Source of the DNA: Carallia brachiata
Lineage: Eukaryota > Streptophyta > Magnoliopsida > Malpighiales > Rhizophoraceae
DNA length: 64,000 nt
Direction of reading: 5' to 3'
Assembly (NCBI GenBank): GCA_021464245.1
Contig: JADCRB010000012.1
Coordinates: 1,531,999 to 1,595,998 of the forward strand
Shown piece after piece: positions 48,061 through 59,673 of the stretch (the first letter of the stretch is position 1; every line of letters starts with the position of its first letter). The notes beneath the pieces were generated by a model. That model did no database searches, was not told the origin of the DNA, and saw only the letters and a list, made by a program, of their open reading frames with translations. Position numbers and translations under genes: made by a program.

Positions 48061-50352
48061 ACTGAATACAATAGAGGAACACAGATTATCAACACGATAT
48101 TAGTGGCTTGCTAAACTAAGAGAACTGCTTCTAATCACCAGAAAACATGCACTTAGGCCATCAACAATTAAGAACACCAATATGATAAATTGGAGTTTAA
48201 GGAATAACAACGTTATCAAGAAACAGAACTTAAGAATACATATTATATTTTAAATAGACATTTTGCAAGCTTTTTTTTTGTTTATTGTACATTGGAGTTG
48301 TTAGCTCAACAGTAAAAGGAGGAGAAAGATGAGTGCCAAGTTTAGGAATCCCAGATGTAAGAGTTGTAAGTATATACTTCTAATTAACTGAGTTAAGTCA
48401 ATAGCTCTTTACAAGCTTTTTTTTTTTTTTTTCTTGGACATAACAAGCCAATTGAAATGGCTCTATGTTCACCCACCTGGGCAGATCATTGGGCTGCACA
48501 GCTCTCAAGTGGAGGTCGGGCTCTCCATGTTATTAATCTTTTATTAGGATTGGCTCTTTCATGGAAATCAATCATCTCCTGCCGCTCCAATAAACTGCCC
48601 CTATGTGGTTTGGGTTGCTCCGTCACAAACGACGCCGTAACAAGACATGAGAGGGGAATGTGGGAACAGGTCCAACATTTTCTTATATAAATAAAAGAAA
48701 ATATTGCTTTTTTCTCATGTTTTTAATCATTTTATGAATATAATAATAGATAAAGACTGTTTGTCTTTTGTTTGGGCCTTTTGTTAACATGTCCAGAATT
48801 TAAGTTGTGTTCCATGGACGCATGCCAACATCAAAGAGATGGCTATAACTTTTGTCCTGAAACAACATAAGAAAATTGGTTTGGGTTGGGTTTCCTCATT
48901 AATCGAGCTCTTGGGTCGCAGAAAGGCGGTTAAAGGGGATCAATCCATGTCAAGTAAGGAAAAGTCAGAATTTCATTCAACACTTAGTATCACCGTGCAA
49001 CAATACGCAAAAGAAGCTCAGTGTCTCGTTTTGTTTACACTTTCCCTCACTTGATGGTTTGATTGCCGCGCGTGCAACAAAGGCCCACATCTAATTCAAG
49101 GAACTGGTCCTGGTTTTGATCTGTTGTGAGGTTTTGAAAATCGGAATGCTAGATGAAGTTGTCCAAGTAAGTTTGCGAATATTAAGAAACAATCCCTTTA
49201 GATTAACTCCTATACGGGTTGTCATTTATTCTTTGTTTGTTGTGAAGGTTATTTTTGCCAGCCTCGGAGAACGTTATCTATCATCCGCATTGTTCGAGTC
49301 CCTCAGGCATGAGGCAGAAAGCAGGACCTTCAAATGAAGTTTTTCCTTCTTTCTTCAATTTCAGAAAATTTGTATCCCATTTATCCAACCTTGCTGCTTG
49401 CGGCCTGGACAATCAAAAAGCTATTTACTTTCAACAAGTTAACAGATGGGGTTGTTTTTAATGAAATCGTGGTATCAATCCCATGAAGGCTTTTTTTTTT
49501 TTAGTCCATTTAGAAATTTATTGGTTCGTGAGTTATACAATAAGGTAGTTCTTTCTTTTTATAAATCTCACCACTCTCTTCCTAAAATTTGAACTCAAGA
49601 CTTCTATAAAAAAAATTTGAGTTCTAACCACTAAACTGCCCCTTAATAAAAGAGTCATGCTAAATATCCGAAAATCATGTAATAAAACATTCAAAAATAT
49701 ATAATTATAAAATAATTGTTAACTTATTTCCTTTTCTAATTTAACAATATTAAATAATAATTTTTTTATAATTATACATTTTAAAATATTTTATAATAAA
49801 TTTTTAAGATTTTTAACATTACTCTTAATAAAAAAGCTTTTGATGGACGGTGAGATAACCATAAAAAAACTCTAATAATTTTGTTAGGCCCTGCATTTTA
49901 TTGACCCATAGATAACAGTTTGAATTGGGCCTTAACATAGCCCTTTGTAGAAGTTTAAATGGATCTAGGCTTACCCACTCTCCTGTCCGTGACGACATCG
50001 TTTGCCCTAAAATGTTGTGGGCACAGATCCAACAAACAGTGAAAAGGTCTGGGCAAGAAGAAGGAGGAGGAGACCACTTTAGACCCAACAAAAAAAACAA
50101 AAAAGAAGAAGAAGACGAAGGGAGGGAATGAACGTTGGAAAAAGGGAGCATAAATCTGGAGTTGGAAGCAACTGTGCTGGGCTATTTGGGACAAAGAAGA
50201 AACTGAAGTGGGCATCATTGTTATTGCCCCGGGGCATACATATACAACACATTAATTAACGGCCACCGCAGGTCTTTTAATATATATTCATTGACCGCAA
50301 TTGGGATTTTCTTCCAGTTTTTTTCTCCTTTTTAATTGGAAAAGAAACGTTG
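48061..50352. other. Single-copy interval between spacer and DUF3615 array
   Basis: Most of this interval has no counterpart elsewhere in the window, apart from the micro-inverted segment at 48,111-48,167. Open frames at 48,457-48,690 (77 aa), 48,839-49,054 (71 aa) and 49,825-50,151 (minus, 108 aa) show no domain I recognise and may be chance. The base composition near 48,450-49,450 is less AT-rich than the spacers, so an unrecognised gene remnant is possible. Confidence 0.4.
49491..49643 (-). mobile_element. SINE-like insertion
   Basis: On the minus strand it begins GGGGCAGTTTAGTGGTTAGA (A-box-like), has GAGTTCAAATTTT (B-box-like) about 45 bp later, and ends in an A run (T run at 49,491-49,502). 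A target-site duplication was not found. Confidence 0.6.
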
Positions 50353-50645
50353 CCGTTTCTCTGAAACCACATTGTTTTAATTTATTTCAACTAAGCCGCA
50401 TTGAATTAGGATTATTCTTTTTTTTTATTGTAATTAGGATTTGTTTCCACCGGGTTACATTGTATTAGGATTTGTTTTCAACCAAGCAACATTGGATTAG
50501 GATTTGTTTTCAACACCAAAAGCCAAATTGCATTAGGATTTATTTCTACTAGCAAGCCACAATGCATTAGAATTTATTTCAATTAAGTCACATTGCATTC
50601 GAATTTATCTCAACTAAGCGACATTGTATTAGGATTTGTTTCTAC
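50353..50645. repeat. Expanded 30-bp minisatellite
   Basis: About nine degenerate units with the core CATTGYATTAGGATTTRTTT are present, more than in the arrays at 14,073 and 57,899. The array runs directly into the 3' flank of DUF3615 copy B at about 50,645. The spacer present between the array and gene in A and D (about 1.4 kb) is missing here. Confidence 0.8.
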
Positions 50646-50907
50646 GTCCAAACCACGTAAAATAGCCCTGTGCAGTAGATACCTACAACAAATTCGTAAT
50701 CCCAAATTTAATAGAAACCCTAGGCAGTAGATAACACACATACATATATAAATAAATATATTAAACGGTTGTCCAGTAACTGTCGAGGAGTACCCAAAAA
50801 GGCATCGTTTAACGAACTTCACGTCCACACAAACTTAAACCAGACACTTCTCCTAGTACATGCAAACTTCCAGCATTATAACGAAGATTTGACATGCCAA
50901 TTAGGGA

Positions 50908-52949
50908 TTATATTTTTTCACCCAACATAATACCACGGCTCAACACAACACCACGACCGGGAAGAACATAACCCTCATATCCACCAACAGGATGCAGAGT
51001 AGTTTTGCTGCAATATCTACAGCGTTGCTCACCTGCAAAACCAGATAATAGATTATACACATCAACGCTATATAAAAACCCATCCAAGATTTGACACGCC
51101 AATTATTCTAGTGGTTGAAATCATCTGACTCCGAAGATTCTGGACGCAAACAGTTAAATCATAACTCAAACACAAGGGTCATCTAAAATCAACCATTGAT
51201 CCAAATCAATCATCAACTTGATTGCATCTCAAAAGAGGTTCTTAAGCAAGATTTCAAACACACTTAATAAGAACGAAATGTGCACAATTAGGGAATTATA
51301 TGTTTCATTCTTTTGTATTCGACACTTGAGATTGTTTCGTGCAAGAGAATAAACGAGGGAGCAAGAGGCATGATGCCTTTCTCTGCAGGTCAGTATGAAA
51401 TATTGCTACTTCAAACACTGTAGAAAATGAAAACAAGCGAGATTGTTGCAAAGAAAATGTGTAGACTCAATTATGCACATCAAGAAAACCGAGAATCCAA
51501 TCTGCTGCAGGAAAAAAAAATGATTAGTATGATCAGACCTCCATTTAGTCATCTCACCAGGTAGAATTGAGTCTCAAAGTCATTAGTGCCCCTAAACGGG
51601 AAAACAATTCAGAAATAAGAATATTTAATATCCAAATAAACCATTCATATGATACAAACCAACATTTCTACTGACAAGTAAAGTACATATCAATATTATG
51701 TAAAAAGTGTTAAAAAGAAACAGAAAGAAAAAGAAGATTCAGCCACAAGACCAAGCATTTTCCATTTTTCACTTAGGCAAATGTAAATCATCAAATGTTT
51801 AACTATGGACTAAAACTCAAAAGAAAAGGGTTGGAATGAAGAAGGATATGATATCTACCAATAACGTTTGGTTCCAAGGTAATGCACTTAGTGACCTTCG
51901 TCACTTCTCCATCTTTGTACATTTCAGAAAAAAACAGCTTTGGAGAGGAATCACTGCTGTCAGTGTCTTTGGGCTTGGCCTTGAAATTGGCATGAGATCG
52001 GAACAGAGGATAAAGAAACTGATGGGCTACATGACGAAATGAAGAAAAAGCTGATGATAAAGCCTCCACAAGCTTAAAATGCTTGCCCTATATAAACAAA
52101 AAACTAACTAATAGTGAATACTACTAAGGAAGGAAAACAATAGGAAAAGAAGGAAGAAGAAAAGGAAATAAGGAAAGGGAATAAACTTAGATGAAAGGAG
52201 GCGTAAAAAAACAAACCGTTGTTTATTATAGTGTGCTAGTGCTATTTTTGCCAAGTTAGTACAATGCTTGTGATAAGCTTTATCAACTCCTTTACTCTCG
52301 TGCACAGGACCTCGTGGAGGCCTAGAAGCTTGCATTTCAAATTCGAACATTCCATCTGAGTTAACATTAAGAAGATAAATGCGAGGTTTCCTGACATCAG
52401 TGGAGGTAAACCCTCTCTGGAGTCCCTGGGCTGGATGAAAGATTTCTTTACCCATAGAATGGCAAAACATACAGCTGATGCCTCCTGAAAATTAACAATT
52501 GGTCAGTAGCTATATGAATGGTAGGTCAACAACCCCAACTTATGCCTCATAGCATCGCAGCGATTCTAAAGATTTTTCAGTTCAAAAACCTAAGCAATTA
52601 AAGATCACCAGAACCCTAACTTTGGCAGAAAAAATCGCCGAACAATTGCAATATTGCCTTGATGTGTGTTAAAACGATCACTTCGTATGTTTGATATGTC
52701 AAATACATAAATACCAATTATCTGTGGACATAAGTTGGCAACGCTAATGAGAATCTAAGGCACGTAACGAGAGTGTATGCATCTAAAATGTATCTAAAAT
52801 AAACATAAATGCCTGCTAGAAATGTTTGAGATGAATGGTCAATATCATATAAGAACAGATGAAAACAAAAGCCATAAATAAATTGAAAAAAAAAAAAAAA
52901 AGAAGAAGAATGCATATCAAAACATGGAAGCAAATGGATGGGGAGGGAG

Positions 52950-52980
<31 letters not shown>

Positions 52981-54393
52981 ATAGAGAGAGAGAGAGAGAG
53001 AGAGAGATAGGGAGAAGCATTATATTATTGGAAAATTGTAGAATTATACCAGATTCATTCAAATTCATAGGAACGCAACATTTTACTTCTATTTTGTTTG
53101 GTCCAGCTAGGGTCAGCTCAGCAAAAAAAAAAAAGATTGGGATCTGCCCAGTGAGCATCTCGAGCTTTAGCCTCAAAGTTGACGCGGAACCAGATGCCAG
53201 AGCAAACAATCACATTCAATTCCACGGCCTTCACGAGGGCAAAATCCATACCCTGAAAAATCAAAGAGGATTCAAATGACTCATCATAATATTCATAGAA
53301 AATGTATAGATGGGAACTGGGAGCATATCTATCGAGGAAAAGAAACTAAAGGAGCAAAAAAAAAAAGAAAAACACAAATGAATGAAATTGGGAATGAAGA
53401 GAAGGTAATGAGGAAAAGGTAAGGAAACCTCAGTTTTGTTGTAGTGAGCCAATGCAGTTTCTGGACATTCCGTAGGCTGGGCTTGAGCTAATATCGCTGC
53501 TTCTGGAAGGAGGAAGTAGAGGAATAAGGCCGTCAAGAAAGGCAAACTGGTCACTCCGCCAGGTCTGCTCGTCGAAGTTACCATCTGGCAGAATATATGG
53601 CCCCCATTTCGCTGGAAAACTGAAATTTTTTTTGACAAATGGAGCAACAAAATTACAACCCATTAACAGAGAATAATACCATGGAGATGATGATGACAAT
53701 GATTAAGGAAGAAGATTTTTCCTTTGTTTTTTTTCTTTATTAATTAACCGGAAATGATAGATCAAATGAAACTCTTTTTTTTTTTTTTTTTTGCCATAAT
53801 AGAATTCCCTTTATATATGAACTTAACAGCAATTAATTAATCATCATCCAAAATGCTGACATCAAAATAAGAAGACAAACCCAAAAAAAATAAAAATAAA
53901 AAAATAAAGAAAGAAATTGAGATACCAAGAAAGATGAATGATCCATTTATTAGAGGATCGGAAGTACTCTACAAACCATCCCTCAGCAGGTTTCCCCTTA
54001 TCTGGCGTCTGCCACCTAACCAAATATATAAACCGAAAATTGCAATGTAAAAGAAAACAAAGCACCGAAAAGATTCAAAGTAAAACCAGCAAATTTAAAG
54101 CAAAATTTAACAAAATAAACCTCAACTCTAGGAGCCAATCCCTAAACCAGATCAACAAAATTTATTCAAATAATAAAAAAAAAAAACCTAATTTAACAGG
54201 GAGTCGAATTCTTCTTATCATAACTACGGCGACGTTTAAGGTCGGGGAGGCTGCTTTGGGGTTGTTTGAGAATATTGCGAGATCTGAGCTCATACATAAC
54301 ACCATTATCGCCATCTATTGTCATCGTTGCTGCGACTTGCTTGCCATCGGACAAAGAGACATGCAGAGTAACCCCACCACAATTGTACGACAA
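50908..54393 (-). pseudogene. DUF3615-like copy B (frameshifted)
   Basis: All seven exons of the A/D model can be located: 54393-54195, 54015-53926, 53619-53429, 53252-53050, 52484-52217, 52087-51859 and 51032-50908. Lengths against A/D show the damage. Exon 3 is 191 nt instead of 202 (11-nt deletion after LLPPS). Exon 4 is 203 instead of 202 (an extra T in a T run). Exon 5 is 268 instead of 296 (a 27-nt in-frame loss removing KWYDDMYIS, plus one base lost near the 3' end). The exon 1 donor GGTAAA has become GTTAAA. The first Cys of ICHP is Phe. Four independent lesions make a functional product very unlikely. Confidence 0.85.
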
Positions 54394-54411
54394 ACCCAGC
54401 CGTTCAATTTA

Positions 54412-54627
54412 ATTTATAGACGAGGATGGCACGTGCTTCGCATCTGCATGCCGTTTTTCTTTTCTCTTATTTTTTTAATAGATAATGACAACCCTGTTCT
54501 AGCACGTGCCAAAGTGATGCTTGGATTTCACGTGCTTCGCATCTGCATGCCGTTTTTCTTTTCTCTTGTTTTTTTAATAGATAATGACAACCCTGTTCTA
54601 GCACGTGCCAAAGTGATGCTTGGATTT
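54412..54627 (-). promoter_or_regulatory. TATA, G-boxes and 99-bp duplication upstream of copy B
   Basis: A TATAAAT motif lies at 54,418-54,412 (minus) and a G-box CACGTG at 54,430-54,435. The next 99 bp, including a facing G-box (AGCACGTGCC), is repeated in tandem from 54,529. A, C and D have single units. The duplication doubles the G-box count upstream of a pseudogene. Confidence 0.55.
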
Positions 54628-54799
54628 GGAGAGAGAGTCTGGAGTTGGGACAGGAGGAAGGGAATTGTTATTCCGAAAGTGACGTTTTTAGTAGCATCGT
54701 GTCGTTCATCGTAGTTGTAACTTAGGGTTGGAATAACTTAATTTGAAAATTTTGTTCAATTACTCTCGTATGAGTAAATTTATTATTAAAATATTAATA

Positions 54800-57267
54800 A
54801 GATTCAGTCACAAGACAAAACATTTTCGCATTTTCCATTTTTCACTTAGGCAAATGTAAATCATCAAATGTTTAAATAAGGACTAAAACTGAAAAGAAAA
54901 GGGTGGTTGGAATGAAGAAAAGGATATGATATCTACCAATATCATTTGGTTCCAAGATAATGCACTTAATAACCTTCATCACTTCTCCGTCTTTGTACAT
55001 TTCAGCAAAAAACAGCTTTGGAGACGAATCACTGCTGTCAGTGTCCATGGGCTTGGCCTTGAAATTGGCATGAGACCAGAACCGAGGATAGGGAAACTGA
55101 CGTGCTACGTAACGAAATGTAGAAAAAGCTGATGATAAAGCCTCCACAAGCCTAAAACGCTTGCCCTATATAAACAAAAAACTAACTAATAGTGAATACT
55201 ACTAAGGAAGGAAAAGAATAGGAAAAAAGGAAAGAAGAAAAGGAAATAAGGGAAGGGAATAAACTTAGATGAAAGGAGGGGTGAAAAAACAAACCGTTTG
55301 TTTATTATAGTGTGCTAGTGCTATTTTTGCCAAGTTAGTACAATGCTTGCGATAAGCTTTATCATCTCCTTTACTCTCATGCACAGGCTTTCGTGGAGGT
55401 ATAGAATCTTGCATAGAGACATACATATCGTCATACCACTCTTCAAATTCGAACATTCCATCTGAGTTAACATCACAAAGAGAAACGCAAGGCTTCCTGA
55501 CATTAGTGGAGGTAAACCCTCTCTGGAGTCCCTGGGCTGGATGACAGATTTCTTTACCCATAGAATGGCAAAACATACAGCTGATGCCTCCTGCAAATTA
55601 ACAGTTGGTCAGTAACTAAATGAATGTTAGGTAAACAACCCCAACTTGGGCCTCATAGCATAGCAGTGATTCTGAAGATTTGTCACTTCAAAAACCTAAT
55701 TAATTCAAGATCACCAGAACCCTAACTTTGGCAGAAATAATCACCAAACAATTACAATATTGTCTTTCTGAGTGTTAAAAATGACAGCTACGTATGTTTG
55801 ATATGTCAACTACATAAATACCAATATCTGTGGACATAAGTTGGCAAGGCAAATGAGAATATAAGGCATGTCACGAAAGTGTATGCACCTAACATGTATC
55901 TAAAACAAACATAAATGCCCAACAGAAATGTTTGAGCTTAACGGTCAATATCGTACAAGAACAGATGAAATTGAAAGCCATAAATAAATTTTGGAAAAAA
56001 AAAGAACAAGAAGAAGAAGAAGAATGCATATCAAAGCATATCAAAACAAATGGAAGCAAAATGGAGGAGGCAGGACAAAAAGTATGGGCGTGTGTGTGCA
56101 TGTGTGAGTGAGAGAGCGAGAGAGATAGAGAGAGAGAGAGAAGCATTTATATTAGTGGAAAATTGTAGAACTATACCAGAATCATTTGAATTCACAGGAA
56201 CGCAACATTTTACTTCCATTTTGTTTGGTCCAGCTAGGGTCAGCTCAGCGAAAAAAAGAAGATTGGGATCTGCCTGGTGAGCATCTCGAGCTTTAGCCTC
56301 GAAGTTGACGTGGAACCACATGCCAGAGCAAACAATCACATTCAATTCCACGGCCTTCACAAGGTCAAAATCCATACCCTGGAAAATAAAAGATGATTCA
56401 AATGACTCACTGTGATATTCATAGAAAATGTATAGATGGGAACTGGGAGCATATCTATCGAGGAAAAGGAACTAAAGGAGCAAAAGAAACAAATGAATGA
56501 AATAGGGAATGAAGCAAAGGTAATGAGGAAAAGCAAGAGAAACCTGAGTTTTGTTGTAATAAGCCAATGCAGTTTCTGCACATTCCGTAGGCCGGGATTG
56601 AGCAAAAGATTTTTTCTTTTTGTTGTCTTTATTAATTATGTGGAAATGATAAATCAAATGAAACTCTTTTTTTTTTTTTTTCTTGAATAGAATTCCCTTT
56701 ATATTTGAACTTAAAGGCAATTAATTAATCATCAACCAAAATATTGACATGAAAATAAGAAGAGAAACCAAAAAAAAAAAGGAAAGAAAGAAAGAAATTG
56801 AGATACCGAGAAGGATGAATGATCCATTTATCAGAGGATCGGAAGTACTCTACAAACCATCCCTCAGCAGGTTTCCCCTTATCTGGCGTCTGCCACCTAA
56901 CCAAAAATATAAACCGAAAATTGCAATGTAAAATAAAACAAAACACCGAAAAGATTCAAAGTGAAAACAGCAAATTTAAAGCAAAATTTAACAAAATAAA
57001 CCCTAACTCTAGGAGCCAATCCCTAAACCAGATCAACCAAATTTATTCAAATAAAAAAAAGAAAAACCTAATTTACCAGGGAGTCGAATTCTTCTTATCA
57101 TCACTACGGCGACGTTTAAGGTTGGCGTGGCTGGTTTGGGGTTGTTTGAGAACGTTGCGAGATCTGAGCTCATACATAACGCCATCTTCGCCACCACCTA
57201 ATGTCATCCTTCCTGCGGCCTCCTGCTCGCCATCGGAAAAGAGAGAAGCAGAGTAAGTCTCCGACAA
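54800..57267 (-). pseudogene. DUF3615-like copy C (truncated)
   Basis: Exon 1 (ATG at 57,267, MSETYSASLFSDGEQ) and exon 2 are present. Exon 3 keeps only its last part (about 56,606-56,545); a deletion of about 245 bp joined it to intron 2 and removed the acceptor. Exons 4 to 6 (about 56,380-56,177, 55,590-55,295, 55,167-54,940) look intact and match A/D. Exon 7, with the second CxxC...HP motif, is missing: at about 54,800 intron 6 joins sequence found upstream of copies B and D, as expected from unequal crossing-over between array members. Confidence 0.85.
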
Positions 57268-59673
57268 TCCGGGAAACCTGGCCTTTCAATTTAATTTATA
57301 GATGAGGATGGCACGTGCTTCGCATGTGCATGCAATTTTTCTGTTCTCTCACTTTTTTTAATAGATAATGATAATAATGTTCTAGCACGTGCCAAAGTCA
57401 TATTTAGATTGGAGAGAGAATCTGGAGTTGGGACAGGAAGAAATATACATAACATATTAATGGACACCACAGTTCTTATAATAAATATTTATCGATATGC
57501 TTTGTGATGTTTTTGACAACAAAATAAAAGAAAAATTAATTGTGAATGTGCCATTTGTGGTTCATCGTATTTATGGGTAAAGTTTAAAGAAATTTCAGTA
57601 TGAAAATTTATTTATTTATTTTGATAGAAACAGACCTACCGTTAAAGTACTTATAAATTTAAAGTGAATTTTCTTTACAATCAACTACAATATTAACAAA
57701 TTTTAAATTTAATGAAATGTTCTCAATATTTAATTCTAACAAATTGATGTTGATGTGATTGAAGGAATTCGAACTCAAATTATAAAAAGAGAAAGACTAT
57801 CAAATAACGACCGGGTTACCCTTAGTGATATTTGCATTGGGATGTTCTTCCAATATTTTTTTTCTTTTTAAATAAGAAAAGTAGTCATTACTTTAAAACC
57901 ACGTTGTATTAACATTTATTTCTACTTTTTACTCAACTACGTTGTATTAGGATTTACTTCAACGTACCTACATTACATTAGGATTTTTTTCTACCAAACT
58001 ACATTGTACTAGGATTTGTTTTTAACCAAGCCACACTGTTTTAGGCTTCATTTCTACCTAATGTCATGGTCCTCCATGGCCGGTGGGAATCGGAAAACAG
58101 AAGTGGAGGTGGAGGATGGCACGTGCTTCAGACGTGTATGCAACGTTTTTTTTTTATTATTATTTATTATTTTCTCAATTGTTTATTGGTTCCATCCTTG
58201 TGACCGGAGTAAATACTAAAAAGGGGGAAAAAATTATTGGGCAGTTTATACCCATTTTTTCTTTTCTTTGGAAAAAAAATCTTATTATAAGACTCATTTT
58301 TTTTTAGGTTTAATATTAAAAAAAATTCACAACTTTTTGTCATTTTACAAATTCAAAATAATCTCTAAAAAATAATAAATCTAATATAATTAACTTATTT
58401 TATAATAAATTTAATACACTATGAACAACAGTTAATAAAAACCATTAAACTGTTTGCTATAAAATAATTTAATTGTATTAAATTTATTACTTTTATAAGT
58501 TGTGTTGAATTCGTTAAATAAAAAAAGGTAAAGATTTTTTTTTTAAATTAACCCTTTTTCTTTTGTATACAAAATTGTATGTGCACAATATTGCATTTTT
58601 TATGATCTCTGCAATACAGACGGTTAAAAATATACTCTCTCTAACTACATGCCTGGTTGCTTACAACCGCCTGTAACCTTTCGACCTTAAGTTAGTTCGT
58701 GAGCGAACCAACATTACAATGGGAAAAAGAGGAAAAATGAAATTGGCATATCTAGAAGGATTTTTGAACCCTCTACAATAAGAATGAGGACCAAATGACC
58801 ACAAAATAGTCGCATGCAGTCAAACACTGACAACAAATTCTCAATCCCAAATTAAAATAAAAACCATATGCACTAGATAAAACAAGCGCGCACACACACA
58901 GACACAAAAATATCTTTTTTCTTTTTTGGTACATACACACACACAAATATCAAGAGGTTGTACAAATACAATAACCTTCGATACCCAGAAAGCCATTGCA
59001 CTAATAATGAAAAGGTTAGGCAACAATTTTCTTTTTTAGCACTTACTTGGTTAAAATTGTTAACATTTATTCGTGTGATTATATTGTGAATGATTTATTC
59101 ATGGAATTTGGCAATATTGAATTAATTTACTTCCAAAATGAAGAAATCCTATAATTCATGCAACACTATTAGCATATGTTTTGAATAAGAAAGTAGAAGA
59201 AAATGAAAATGTGCGGAATAAACAATTTTCCTCCCATATTTTGGAGGGATGAGTTTGGATCTTAGTGGCACTTTCATCGAGGCCCACAGTACCCAAATGG
59301 ATTCATTGAGTTATAAGCTGCTAACATGCAGCATAGAAGTAAACCTACAAAAGAATTCCAGAGAGGTAACAGTGCTTCACATATCATGCATGCAATCAAA
59401 CAACCCTTGAGCAAAATCCAAGAGATGCAGATGACCATAAAATAGCCGAGCACAATAGATAGCTACAACAAATTCATAATCCCAAATTTAATAGAAACCC
59501 TAAGCAGTAGATAACAAACACATATATAAATATATACACTAAAAGGTTGTCCAGTAACTGTCGAGGAGTATCCAAAAAGGCATCGTTTAACAAACTTCAC
59601 GTCCACACAAACTTAAACCAGACACTTCTCCTAGTACATGCAAACTTCCAGCAATGAAGATTTGACACGCCAA
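57268..59673. other. Spacer 3' of gene D
   Basis: It includes the upstream region of copy C with TATA and G-box motifs (about 57,295-57,390), the minisatellite at 57,899-58,060 and AT-rich sequence shared with 13,640-15,842. No independent gene is recognised. Confidence 0.55.

Noticed and set aside
48457..49054. Two plus-strand frames of 77 and 71 codons as a new gene
   Set aside because: No shared splice signals or recognisable motif; noted only as an unexplained less AT-rich stretch.
52938..53010. GT and GA repeat tracts in intron 4 of the DUF3615 copies
   Set aside because: Ordinary microsatellites next to a splice site; lengths vary between copies without further pattern.
53938..54714. 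258-codon plus-strand open frame
   Set aside because: It runs antisense across exons 1 and 2 and the promoter duplication of DUF3615 copy B; its internal amino-acid repeat is the 99-bp DNA duplication.
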